A stretch of 51,989 nt of DNA from an uncultured Acidobacteriota bacterium. Its GTDB lineage: Bacteria > Acidobacteriota > Terriglobia > Terriglobales > Acidobacteriaceae. A model generated the notes under the pieces. It made no database searches, had not been told where the DNA came from, and saw nothing but the letters and a program-made list of their open reading frames with translations. The position numbers and the translations under genes are program-made. This document shows, piece by piece, positions 25,268 to 33,503 of this stretch (position 1 is its first letter; each line of letters begins with the position of its first letter). The stretch is taken from positions 1-51,989 of the forward strand of contig CAIQPK010000058.1 of NCBI GenBank assembly GCA_903873705.1. Reading direction: 5' to 3'.

Positions 25268-26236
25268 ATGCCTACTTTGACTATGTCCGAACCGCACGCT
25301 CCGGAAAAAACGTCCGCGCGTAATTTCGCCGACCTCGAAGCGCTCACCACCGAGCGCCTCAACGAAGCGTCGGCCGGTCTCGACACCAAATCCGCCATCG
25401 AAATCGCCCGCATCATCAACCACGAAGACGCCAAGGTTGCTGCCGCGGTCAAAAAGGCCCTCCCCGAAATCGCCCAGGTCATCGACACCGTAGCTCGCTC
25501 CCTCCGCGACGGCGGCCGCCTCATCTACGTCGGCGCCGGTTCCTCGGGCCGCATCGCTGCCCTCGACGCCTCCGAGTGTCCCCCGACCGTCTCCACCGCC
25601 CCCTCCCAGGTCCAATACATCATGGCCGGCGGGCCCAAAGCCCTCGCCTCTGCCTCCGACGTCAACGAAGATTCCCCTGAGCTAGGCCAGCGCGACATCG
25701 CCCGCCGCCGCCCCACCCGCAAAGACATCGTCATCGGCATCTCCGCCTCGGGCCGCACGCCCTACGTCGTCGGCGCCACCGAATACGCCCGCGCCCGCGG
25801 AGCCCGCACCGCCGCCATCACCTGCAATCCCAACTCCGACCTCGCCCAGGTTGCCGACATCACCATCTGCGCCGAAGTTGGCCCCGAAATCCTCTCCGGC
25901 TCCACCCGCATGAAGGCCTCCACCGCCCAGAAGATGATCCTCAACATGATCACCACCGGCGCCATGACCCGCCTCGGCTACGTGTACGAAAACCTCATGG
26001 TCAACGTCCACATGAAAAACGCCAAGCTCGTCGAGCGCGGCATCCGCGTCCTCATGCAGGTCTGCGACATCGACCGCGAGACGGCCATCCGCACCATCAA
26101 GTCCGCAGGCAAGTCGATCCCCATCGCCGTCGTCATGCTCCGCGCGCAAGTAGACAAAATGGAAGCCGTCCGCCGCCTCCAGCAATCCGACGGCAACGTC
26201 CGCCTCGCCATCGACGACTCACGCCTCGAGCTCTAA
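25268..26236 (+). CDS. murQ: N-acetylmuramic acid 6-phosphate etherase
   Basis: A 322-residue SIS-domain enzyme that cleaves the lactyl ether of MurNAc-6-phosphate to GlcNAc-6-phosphate, a key step of cell-wall sugar recycling. Diagnostic segments are LTTERLNEAS, RLIYVGAGSSGRIAALDASECPPT, VIGISASGRTPYVVGA, and GPEILSGSTRMKASTAQKM with catalytic residues. The last part has NAKLVERGIRVL. The start may be at 25268 or at the ATG at 25283; neither has a strong ribosome site. It is divergent from the beta-lactamase-fold gene and followed closely by a small membrane-protein gene. Confidence 0.96.
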   Translation: MPTLTMSEPHAPEKTSARNFADLEALTTERLNEASAGLDTKSAIEIARIINHEDAKVAAAVKKALPEIAQVIDTVARSLRDGGRLIYVGAGSSGRIAALDASECPPTVSTAPSQVQYIMAGGPKALASASDVNEDSPELGQRDIARRRPTRKDIVIGISASGRTPYVVGATEYARARGARTAAITCNPNSDLAQVADITICAEVGPEILSGSTRMKASTAQKMILNMITTGAMTRLGYVYENLMVNVHMKNAKLVERGIRVLMQVCDIDRETAIRTIKSAGKSIPIAVVMLRAQVDKMEAVRRLQQSDGNVRLAIDDSRLEL

Positions 26237-26241
26237 CCGAG

Positions 26242-26697
26242 ATGTATACCGGTAGCGTCACCTTTGATGAAGAAAATGACGCAAGACCGGTCTATATCGG
26301 CGCGGCGGTAGTGACGTTTCTCTTGTTTCTGGATCACCTCTTCTTCCACCTTCACACCAGGACTATCTTCATCTGTGCGCTGTTAGTCACGGGTGTAAAG
26401 GCGATTCTGGCATTGCAGTGCCTCATGGGTTGCATCTGGCATCCGATCCCTCTGGAGTACCGTCAGGATGGTGGCGCAACCAGCCTGCACCTGAGCGGAT
26501 CCCTTGCGCAACCTTCAACCGCCGAAGCCGCCCCTCAGATGTTTGGCAGCCTGGAAGATCAGACGATGCCGGATAACGGAGATCCGGTTGACTCAAGTCA
26601 AACGGAAGTGCGTGACAACATCGAATGGCGCAAATTAATCCTCGTAACCCTGTGCGTTGCCGGGAATGTCCTACTACTTGTGATTTGGGCTCACTAG
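26242..26697 (+). CDS. Small membrane protein downstream of murQ, unknown function
   Basis: A 151-residue protein I do not recognise. Two or three hydrophobic segments lie in the first half (YIGAAVVTFLLFLDHLFF, then FICALLVTGVKAILALQCL) and one at the C-terminus (LILVTLCVAGNVLLLVIW), with a hydrophilic acidic loop of about 55 residues between. It begins five bases after the murQ stop codon, so co-transcription is likely. Its third-position GC is much lower than that of murQ, which suggests a recent or weakly selected gene. Confidence 0.65.
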   Translation: MYTGSVTFDEENDARPVYIGAAVVTFLLFLDHLFFHLHTRTIFICALLVTGVKAILALQCLMGCIWHPIPLEYRQDGGATSLHLSGSLAQPSTAEAAPQMFGSLEDQTMPDNGDPVDSSQTEVRDNIEWRKLILVTLCVAGNVLLLVIWAH

Positions 26698-26796
26698 TTG
26701 TGCTTAAGCGCTAACCGCGCAACATTTCCCCCAACACCCGTGTCTATTCCCCCAGCACGCAGCGAGTTCCTCCCCACGCTGCCAAAGGAGCAACAC

Positions 26797-27204
26797 ATGA
26801 AGCGCATCCTTCTTCCCGCAGCCCTGGCCTTCGCCCTCGCAGGCAGCTTCGCGGTATCCCAGCAGCCGCAGCAGGCCCCCGCGCCCATTGAGCGCCACCA
26901 GCACCGCGCTCCCGACCCGCAGAAGATGACCGCCCGCCTCTCCAAGCGCCTCAATCTCTCCGCCGACCAGTCCGCCAAAATCGAACCCATCTTCGCCGAC
27001 AGCCAGCAGAAGACCCAGGCCCTCATGGCCAACACCCAGCTCGCGCCCGAAGACAAGCGCCAACAGTTTAAGGCCATCCACAAAGCGCAGCAAGCGCAGC
27101 TCGCGACTATTCTCACACCCGACCAGCTACAGCAGCTCCAGGCCATGAAGCATCATCGCGGTGGCCGTCGCGGCGAGCAAGGCGCTCCCGCCCCCACCGC
27201 CTAG
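26797..27204 (+). CDS. Periplasmic Spy/CpxP-like protein
   Basis: A 135-residue exported protein with signal peptide (KRILLPAALAFALAGSFAVS). It has a helical body with LTxxQ-like repeats: LNLSADQSAKIEPIF and LTPDQLQQLQAMKHH, plus Gln-rich helices between. The pattern matches the Spy/CpxP superfamily, periplasmic chaperones or stress sensors. The His/Arg/Gly-rich end (HHRGGRRGEQG) is low-complexity. AAAGGAG precedes the ATG at 26797. The frame from 26698 is only an upstream extension. Confidence 0.75.
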   Translation: MKRILLPAALAFALAGSFAVSQQPQQAPAPIERHQHRAPDPQKMTARLSKRLNLSADQSAKIEPIFADSQQKTQALMANTQLAPEDKRQQFKAIHKAQQAQLATILTPDQLQQLQAMKHHRGGRRGEQGAPAPTA

Positions 27205-27221
27205 CCCCATCAGCAAACAGC

Positions 27222-27253
27222 AATGCCCTTGCTGAAACTTCAGCAAGGGCATT
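27222..27253. terminator. Bidirectional terminator between Spy-like and SDR genes
   Basis: A perfect 14-bp stem AATGCCCTTGCTGA (27222-27235) and TCAGCAAGGGCATT (27240-27253), with a four-base loop, lies between convergent genes. T and A richness on both sides is modest but sufficient for a shared terminator. Confidence 0.88.
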
Positions 27254-27272
27254 CGCATTTAGCTCAGCTCAC

Positions 27273-28118
27273 CTACAAAACGCTCCGCCCACCATCCACA
27301 ATCAAATTCTGCCCCGTCATATACGAGCTCGCATCCGAGCACAGAAACAGCATCGCCCCTTGGTACTCATCCTTCTCCGCCATACGCCCCATCGGGATCA
27401 GCGCGTGCAGCTTCGCCGTAAACTCCTCTGGCTGCCCGTTGAACACGCCGCCCGGCGAAATCGCATTCACCCTCACACCCTGTCCCACCCAGTACGTCGA
27501 CAGGTATCGCGTCAACCCCAGCAGCCCCGTCTTCACCACGGAGTACGTTACCGGCTTCACGGGCTGCTCATCCTCCGCCACACCCTCCTTGCGATAGAGC
27601 CGCTGGTCCGGCGCAATCACCGCCAGGTCCGAAGCCACATTGACGATCACGCCCTTACCCGCCTTCGCCATCTCCGCCCCAAATACACGCGAGCAAAGAA
27701 ACGCCCCCGTCAACCCCACCGCAATGTCATCGTTCCACGTCGCCAACGGAAAGTTCTCCAGCCGCGACCACGGCTGCCCCGGCTTCTGATCTTCCACCTT
27801 CGGATTATTCGCCGCGTTGTTGATCAGAATATCGACGCGCCCAAACTTCGCCACCACCGCATCCTTGGCAGCAACGATCGTGGCCTCGTTGGTAATGTCC
27901 ATCGACAGCCCCAGGCACTCCGGTCCATGCGCCAGCTGCAACTGCTCCGCCCGCATCGCGGGATTCGCCGCCGCCAGATCCAGCAGCACCACATGCGCCC
28001 CCGCCGCCGCCAGGATCGCCCCATGAAAGTACCCCAGCAACCCTGCCCCACCCGTAATCACAGCCACCCGGCCGCTCAGATCAAACAGTTCCTTCGGACG
28101 ATCATTCACCGTAGACAT
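27273..28118 (-). CDS. Short-chain dehydrogenase/reductase, last gene of sugar-type cluster
   Basis: A 281-residue SDR. The cofactor motif is VITGGAGLLGYFHG (about 20-33), NNAA follows near 100, and the catalytic tetrad region shows NVASD (Ser) then TYSVVKTG (Tyr-x3-Lys). The C-terminal SPGGVFNG and MTGQNLIVDGG are typical. GGAGLLG in place of TGxxxGIG and the insert RLYRKEGVAEDEQPVKP resemble SDRs found in surface-sugar loci, but the substrate is unknown. It is the fourth and last gene of a minus-strand run after the isomerase-like gene and two other SDRs. Confidence 0.85.
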   Translation of the reverse strand: MSTVNDRPKELFDLSGRVAVITGGAGLLGYFHGAILAAAGAHVVLLDLAAANPAMRAEQLQLAHGPECLGLSMDITNEATIVAAKDAVVAKFGRVDILINNAANNPKVEDQKPGQPWSRLENFPLATWNDDIAVGLTGAFLCSRVFGAEMAKAGKGVIVNVASDLAVIAPDQRLYRKEGVAEDEQPVKPVTYSVVKTGLLGLTRYLSTYWVGQGVRVNAISPGGVFNGQPEEFTAKLHALIPMGRMAEKDEYQGAMLFLCSDASSYMTGQNLIVDGGRSVL

Positions 28119-28203
28119 ACCCCGAGTATCTCAAACCACCACCGAAACCTTCGCGCCCTCTGCGTGCTTTTACTCTTCGCGTTCATTGCGTGAAACGCCT
28201 TTG

Positions 28204-28983
28204 TCAAATCGACCGCGTCTGCCCGCCATCCACCACAAAGCACCCACCCGTAACAAACCCGGCCGCCGGCGAGCACAACCACACCGCCAGCGACGCAATC
28301 TCTTCCGGCGTCCCAAACCGCTGCTGCGGAACCTCCGTCTTCAACATCGCTTCCACAGTCTCACGCCGCGACGCCAGGTGCCGCTCCCACGATCCACCCT
28401 CAAAATAGATATTCCCCGGGGCAATCGTATTCACGCGCACCTTCTGCGCCCCCAACTGCCGCGCCAGGTTCTTCGAGTAGTTCACCAGCGCCGCCTTCGC
28501 AGCCGAGTAAGGCAGCGGCGCCGCCGTAGCCTCCACCGCAACAATCGATGCAATATACAAAATCGTTCCCCCACCCTCATTCGCCAGCAGATACGGCAAC
28601 ACCGCCTGCGTCAACCGCGTCGACGCAAAGAAATTCCCTTCAAACAACCGCGCCCAATCCTCATCAGTCTGATCCCACCCCGGCTTCCCACTACCCGTCC
28701 CCAGGTTGGCAATCAAATGATCGATCCGCCCAAACCGCGCCACCACCTGCTCAAACGCCGCAGTAATCGTAGCCGCATCGCCAAAGTCTCCAGCGATCCC
28801 CAGCACACGGTCCGCTCCAAACTTCCCTCGCAATTCGCCAGTCGCCTTCTCCAGCGCCGCCTGGTCGCGCCCGGTCACCACCACCCGCGCGCCTTCATCC
28901 AGCAACGCCGCGGCAATCGCCCGCCCAATCCCCCGCGACGACCCCGCCACAAACGCCACCCGATCGTTCAACCTCAAATCCAC
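28204..28983 (-). CDS. Short-chain dehydrogenase/reductase (3-oxoacyl reductase-like)
   Basis: A 259-residue classical SDR. The cofactor motif is GSSRGIGRAIAAA near 14-26, and R/D for NADP or NAD selection is VVTGRDQAAL. The catalytic Ser is in YIASIVAVEA and Tyr/Lys in PYSAAKAALVN. The C-terminal FVTGGCFVVDGGQ is normal. NANLGTG near 92 replaces the usual NNAG. GTG start at 28983 follows GAGGCG. It is separated from the upstream SDR by a 34-base gap that contains a 7-bp microsatellite. Confidence 0.85.
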   Translation of the reverse strand: MDLRLNDRVAFVAGSSRGIGRAIAAALLDEGARVVVTGRDQAALEKATGELRGKFGADRVLGIAGDFGDAATITAAFEQVVARFGRIDHLIANLGTGSGKPGWDQTDEDWARLFEGNFFASTRLTQAVLPYLLANEGGGTILYIASIVAVEATAAPLPYSAAKAALVNYSKNLARQLGAQKVRVNTIAPGNIYFEGGSWERHLASRRETVEAMLKTEVPQQRFGTPEEIASLAVWLCSPAAGFVTGGCFVVDGGQTRSI

Positions 28984-28992
28984 AATCGCCTC

Positions 28993-29013
28993 ATTCCCTA
29001 TTCCCTATTCCCT
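28993..29013. repeat. ATTCCCT triple tandem repeat
   Basis: Three exact copies of the 7-bp ATTCCCT lie between two SDR genes. Copy-number change here would alter the spacing of the two coding regions. Confidence 0.8.
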
Positions 29014-29017
29014 GCCT

Positions 29018-29878
29018 TTAGACCGCCGTCCATCCACCATCAACCAGAATATTCTGCCCCGTCACATACGTACTCGCATCGCTCGCCAAAAACAGGAGAG
29101 CCCCACAAAGCTCCACCGGCCGCCCAATTCTATTCAACACCGTATACCCCTTCAACCGCTGCACAAACGGAGAATCCGCCTGCACCGCATTCTGCCCCGT
29201 CCCGACATCCTCCGTATTAGAAAACGGCCCCGGAGAAATGCAATTCGCCCGCACACCCTCGCGCCCCCAGAAGCTCGCCGTATACCGTGTAAACGCCACC
29301 AGCGCCGCCTTCGCAGCCGAGTACCCCGGCGGATTCAAACTCGCCGTCCCCTCATACAGCTGTGGCCGCGGAGCCACCGTAGCGTACATCGTCGCAATGT
29401 TGATGATCGACCCGCGCCCCTGCTCCTTCATCCGCCCACCCAGACGCTGCGTCGTCTGCACCGCCCAATAAACCCCACCCTGCAGATTGCGCTGCCACTG
29501 ATCGAAGCTTGCATTCTCCAGCGACCCCTCCGGCACATTGAACCCCGTAGCCGCCCCCAGCTCATGCGCATTATTGATCAACACATCGACAGACTTCTCC
29601 GACCCCGCAATCTCCTGGCACAACGCATCGAGCGCACTCACGTCATACATATCAATCTGCTTCACCGCGATCTTGTCAGCGCCAAACTGATTAGCCCACC
29701 CCGCCGCCTCACTCTTCAACCGCTCACTCCGCCCCAGCGCCACCACCCGAGCTCCGTTAGCCAGCAACGCCAGCGCAAACGTCCGCCCCAGAAAGCCCGA
29801 AGCCCCCGTCAACACCGCCGTCTTCCCTTCCAGAGAAAACAACGCCTCGCGCTTCACATCCCCGGCAGTCAATGACAT
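29018..29878 (-). CDS. Short-chain dehydrogenase/reductase
   Basis: 286 residues from the ATG at 29878, which has GGGGAG seven bases upstream; a further ATG at 29893 is less likely. The motifs are TGASGFLGRTFA (cofactor), NNAHELG, NIATMYA (Ser) and PGYSAAKAALV (Tyr/Lys), ending YVTGQNILVDGG. The sequence is closer to the first SDR of this cluster than to the second in its N-terminal GASGFLGRT and long insert, which suggests duplication. It lies directly after the isomerase-like gene and overlaps its tail by a small interval, so it belongs to the same transcript. Confidence 0.85.
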   Translation of the reverse strand: MSLTAGDVKREALFSLEGKTAVLTGASGFLGRTFALALLANGARVVALGRSERLKSEAAGWANQFGADKIAVKQIDMYDVSALDALCQEIAGSEKSVDVLINNAHELGAATGFNVPEGSLENASFDQWQRNLQGGVYWAVQTTQRLGGRMKEQGRGSIINIATMYATVAPRPQLYEGTASLNPPGYSAAKAALVAFTRYTASFWGREGVRANCISPGPFSNTEDVGTGQNAVQADSPFVQRLKGYTVLNRIGRPVELCGALLFLASDASTYVTGQNILVDGGWTAV

Positions 29879-29896
29879 TTTCAAACTCCCCAACCT

Positions 29897-30778
29897 TCAG
29901 CTGTATTTCTTCAAAAACGCAATCTGCCCCTTGATAAACGCCACCTCATCACCCTCCACCCCACGCGCCACCTGCAACGTCAACCCACCGCGGTATCCAA
30001 TCGAGCGAATCGCCTTGAACACATCCTCAAAGTCCGCCGACCCCGTCCCCAGCGGCCGCGTTTCCACACCACCTTCAGGCTTCTTATACCGGTCCTTGAT
30101 GTGCACCGAGCCAATCCGCTCTCCATAAGCCGCAAACTCCTCCGTCGCCACAAGCCCCAGCCCCGACGAGTTGCCCGAATCCCAGTTCACCTTCAGCATC
30201 GGATGCTCAATCATCGCTAGAAACGCCGCAAACTCCTCCGGCCCAAAGTCCGCCTCCAGGTGCAGCTCCACGCCATGTGTCTCTGCCACCGGCAGCGCGC
30301 GCTTCAGTATCGCGATCACGGTCTGTTTCTCGTAATCTCCCGTCATTTTAGAGTTATCCACAAACGGCAGCACCATTCGCGTCGCCCCAATCCGCGCCGC
30401 AATCGGGATAAGTTCATGCAGGTGTTTCTCCCGCCTCACCCGCTCCGCCGGGCTGCAGCGAATCAGCGGCACATCCATAAACCAGTCCCCGCACAGCGCC
30501 GGAGTAGCCATCCCAAACTCCGCCTTCAGCGCATCCATTTCCGCCAGGCCCGCCTCCGAAAAAATCGGATTCGCTACGCGCCCGTCCGCGTCCTTACCCT
30601 CGCCATACGCATCATGGATCCACTCAATGTAATCGAGCCCAGCTTCTTTCGCCCGCCCAAACTCTTCCCGCCAACTCTTCTTCGGGAACGACTGAAAGCG
30701 TCCATCCTCCGGCGGCGCCAGCCGCCCCTGCATCACACCCAAAGACCACGGAAAAACCTTAGAACCATCAACTGCCAT
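29897..30778 (-). CDS. Sugar phosphate isomerase/epimerase-like TIM-barrel protein
   Basis: A 293-residue xylose-isomerase-like barrel. Visible parts are LGVMQGRLAPP at the start, AGLDYIEWIHD, ATRMVLPFVDNSKM, GVELHLEADFG and MLKVNWDSGNSSGLG with metal-ligand Glu/Asp/His residues, then SVHIKDRYK near the end. The family isomerises or epimerises sugars or acts as a dehydratase. It is the first gene of a four-gene minus-strand set with three SDRs, which points to a rare-sugar pathway. ATG at 30778 follows AAAGGCC. It is divergent from murA across 75 bases. Confidence 0.85.
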   Translation of the reverse strand: MAVDGSKVFPWSLGVMQGRLAPPEDGRFQSFPKKSWREEFGRAKEAGLDYIEWIHDAYGEGKDADGRVANPIFSEAGLAEMDALKAEFGMATPALCGDWFMDVPLIRCSPAERVRREKHLHELIPIAARIGATRMVLPFVDNSKMTGDYEKQTVIAILKRALPVAETHGVELHLEADFGPEEFAAFLAMIEHPMLKVNWDSGNSSGLGLVATEEFAAYGERIGSVHIKDRYKKPEGGVETRPLGTGSADFEDVFKAIRSIGYRGGLTLQVARGVEGDEVAFIKGQIAFLKKYS

Positions 30779-30853
30779 AGGCCTTTAAACATACACCGCA
30801 CCCACGCACCCACCTCGTCACTCTTTCCTCAGTCCCCTCGCATCTAAACTGGC

Positions 30854-32158
30854 ATGATGGACAAGTTTGTAATTCGCGGCGGCAACCCGCTGCTCGGCAC
30901 GATCAAGGTTTCAGGCGCAAAGAACTCCGCCCTCCCCTGCATGGCAGCGGCCATCCTTACCGAGGACGAGGTCATCCTCGAAAACATTCCGCAGGTCCGC
31001 GACATCGAAACCGAGCGCAAGCTCCTTGAAGCCATGGGTGCCCGCGTCGAGCTCGGCTACGGCCGCGCTCAACATCGCACCGTCATCCAGTGCGCCGTCC
31101 TGTCCGACCCCGTCGCCAAGTACGAAATCGTCAAAACCATGCGCGCCTCCTCGCTGGTCCTCGGCCCCCTCATCGCCCGCACCGGCATGGCACGCGTCGC
31201 CATGCCCGGCGGCTGCAACATCGGCGGTCGCCCCATCGACCTCCACATCAAGGGCCTCGAATCCATGGGCGCCACCATCGCCTACGACCATGGCTACCTC
31301 GAAGCCCGCAGCCCCAACGAAGGCAAGTCGCCTCTCCGCGGCGCACACATCGTCTTCGACAAGATCACCGTCACCGGAACCGAAGACCTCCTCATGGCCG
31401 CCGTCCTCGCCGAAGGCGAAACCCTCTTCGAGAACTGCGCCCGCGAACCCGAAGTCACCGACCTCGCCGCCCTCCTCATCGCCATGGGCGCAAAAATCGA
31501 AGGCGCCGGCACCAGCACCATTCGCGTCCAGGGCGTCAGCAAGCTCCACGGCGCCCGCCACAAGATCAACCCCGACCGCATCGAAGCCGGCACCTTCCTC
31601 ATCGCCGGCGCCATCACCGGCGGCGACCTCAAAGTCGACTGCTGCAACCCTGAGCACCTCGGCTCCCTCCTCGGCAAGCTCGAAGACTGCGGCATCAAGC
31701 TCGACGTAGGCAAAGACCACATCCGCGTCCGCTCCGAAGGCGCCTCCGGCCTCAAGTGCGCCGACATCGCCACCGAAGAGTACCCCGGCTTCCCCACCGA
31801 CATGCAGGCCCAGTACATGGCCCTCGCAACGCAGTGCGACGGCACCACCACGGTCACCGAAAACATCTTCGAGAACCGCTTCATGCACGTTCAGGAACTC
31901 AATCGCATGGGCGCCAACATCACCGTCAACGGTCGCACCGCAACCGTCCGCGGAGGCACCCAGCTTCAATCCGCCGCCGTCATGTGCTCCGACCTCCGCG
32001 CCTCAGCCGCCCTCGTCCTCGCCGCCCTGGTAGCCGACGGAGAATCCATCCTCGACCGCGTCTACCACATGGACCGCGGCTACGAGCACCTCGAAGAAAA
32101 ACTCCGCGGCGTAGGCGCACAAATCCGCCGCATGGGCGAGGTCTTTAGCAAGCGGTAG
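30854..32158 (+). CDS. murA: UDP-N-acetylglucosamine 1-carboxyvinyltransferase
   Basis: A 434-residue enzyme that adds enolpyruvate to UDP-GlcNAc, the first committed step of peptidoglycan synthesis and the target of fosfomycin. Signature segments are GGNPLLGTIKVSGAKNSALP near 5-24 and the catalytic loop MPGGCNIGGRPIDLH with Cys121. A Cys here (not Asp) predicts a fosfomycin-sensitive enzyme by family knowledge. EYPGFPTDMQAQYMALA and DLRASAALVLAALV complete the pattern. Either of two adjacent ATGs (30854, 30857) may start it. Confidence 0.97.
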   Translation: MMDKFVIRGGNPLLGTIKVSGAKNSALPCMAAAILTEDEVILENIPQVRDIETERKLLEAMGARVELGYGRAQHRTVIQCAVLSDPVAKYEIVKTMRASSLVLGPLIARTGMARVAMPGGCNIGGRPIDLHIKGLESMGATIAYDHGYLEARSPNEGKSPLRGAHIVFDKITVTGTEDLLMAAVLAEGETLFENCAREPEVTDLAALLIAMGAKIEGAGTSTIRVQGVSKLHGARHKINPDRIEAGTFLIAGAITGGDLKVDCCNPEHLGSLLGKLEDCGIKLDVGKDHIRVRSEGASGLKCADIATEEYPGFPTDMQAQYMALATQCDGTTTVTENIFENRFMHVQELNRMGANITVNGRTATVRGGTQLQSAAVMCSDLRASAALVLAALVADGESILDRVYHMDRGYEHLEEKLRGVGAQIRRMGEVFSKR

Positions 32159-32163
32159 GTGCT

Positions 32164-32829
32164 TTATTTCGAAGCTCCGGGATGCTCCACGCGGTACCGC
32201 ATTTCGCGGTTGACATCGCTGTTGAACCAGACAACGCGCTGCCTTCCTTTTCGATCGGTGACGGTAATTTTGTCGTAAGCATGGCCATTCTCTTCGAAGG
32301 GTTCTGCGGCTACAAACGTAGCGCCGAGCGCGTCCGTCAGAAAGAACAGGCTCTCGCTCGGTAGCACCGTGAACCAAGCCGTTGCGGGCGAAAGACCGTC
32401 ACCTGAATCCCCAATGGACTTTCCTATTGCTTCCAGGATCGTCGATTCTACTTCCGCTTCCTGCTTTCGTTTCATCTTCTGCAAGACGGTCATCTTGAGA
32501 AGATGCCCCTCTCCGAACGCCAGATTGTGATCGATCACCGTTTGTGCAATACGGAGGGCGTCGTCGAACTTTTTCTTGTCCAGATCCTCAATTACTTGAT
32601 CCCGTGCCGCCTCCCAATCAAAGCCATAATTGACTGCCGCCAGCGCCGCTGCGATACGAAAAGCGCGCCAGTCAATGGCTAGGTCGCCTGCCACCACTCG
32701 TTTCTTATACGCACCGTACTTTTGCTGCGCCACTTCATAGGTGTCCCAGGTTTCGGCCAGGGCCTGACGGAACGGAAAGATGGCAACAAGCAGCAGGCAT
32801 CCACACCAAAATCGTCCAAAGAATCGCAT
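32164..32829 (-). CDS. Secreted DUF4919-type protein
   Basis: 221 residues from the ATG at 32829, which follows GGAGGGGG, an outstanding ribosome site; the frame extends to 32928. The signal peptide is MRFFGRFWCGCLLLVAIF to QALA. The mature part has a helical core (YGAYKKRVVAGDLAIDWRAF, then ALRIAQTVIDHNLAFGEGHLL, then MKRKQEAEVESTI) and a strand-rich end (HAYDKITVTDRKGRQRVVWF). I associate this with DUF4919; the function is unknown. GC content is lower than in the flanking genes. It lies tail-to-tail with murA, with only five bases between. Confidence 0.7.
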   Translation of the reverse strand: MRFFGRFWCGCLLLVAIFPFRQALAETWDTYEVAQQKYGAYKKRVVAGDLAIDWRAFRIAAALAAVNYGFDWEAARDQVIEDLDKKKFDDALRIAQTVIDHNLAFGEGHLLKMTVLQKMKRKQEAEVESTILEAIGKSIGDSGDGLSPATAWFTVLPSESLFFLTDALGATFVAAEPFEENGHAYDKITVTDRKGRQRVVWFNSDVNREMRYRVEHPGASK

Positions 32830-32955
32830 GTCCCCCTCCGTTAGCAAATTCTGTTTCCAATACGTCTCATCAATAGGCGCAATTCTAAGTGTTCCAGTCG
32901 ACATTTCCCATTTGCAATCCCGAACCACCGGCGCATAATCGTCTCAGAGGTTCCC

Positions 32956-33495
32956 ATGGCGACCACCGTTATCCCCATCGAAGAGTACCTCCGCACCAGC
33001 TATAAGCCCGACGTCCATTTCGTCGACGGCGAAATCGAGGAGCGCAACGTGGGCGAATACGATCACGCCAAAATTCAGAGCCTCATCTCTGCCATCTTCA
33101 GCAACAACGAAGAAGCCTGGGGCACCGACGCGGTCGTCGAACAGCGCATCCGCATCAACTCCAGCCGCGTCCGCATCTGCGACGTTGCCATTCTGCATCT
33201 CGACGCCCCACACGAGCCCGTCACCCAAACCCCGCCATACATCTGCATCGAAATCCTCTCTCCCGAAGACCGCCTCTCTCGAGCTCAGCTAGTTCTCGCC
33301 GACTACTTCGCCATGGGTGTCCCCAACGTCTGGCTCATCGACCCCATACGTCGCATCGCCTACGCCTTCAATGCCCGCGGCCTCCAGCTCCTCTATACCC
33401 TCAAGCTCACCATCCCCAACACTCCCATCCTTCTCGACCTCGAAGCCCTCTTCGCCCGCCTCGACCGGAAAAACGCATCACCCAAAAGCCTATAA
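32956..33495 (+). CDS. Uma2-family (DUF820) putative restriction-endonuclease-fold protein
   Basis: A 179-residue PD-(D/E)xK-fold protein. Family features are DVHFVDGEIEERNVGEYDH near 19-37, RICDVAILHLD with the metal-binding Asp, and PPYICIEILSPEDR with the acidic catalytic residue, followed by YFAMGVPNVWLIDP. Uma2 proteins are abundant in cyanobacteria and acidobacteria; their role is unclear and no partner methylase is here. AGAGG precedes the ATG. The next gene begins eight bases after the stop. Confidence 0.88.
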   Translation: MATTVIPIEEYLRTSYKPDVHFVDGEIEERNVGEYDHAKIQSLISAIFSNNEEAWGTDAVVEQRIRINSSRVRICDVAILHLDAPHEPVTQTPPYICIEILSPEDRLSRAQLVLADYFAMGVPNVWLIDPIRRIAYAFNARGLQLLYTLKLTIPNTPILLDLEALFARLDRKNASPKSL

Positions 33496-33503
33496 TCGTC
33501 TCG

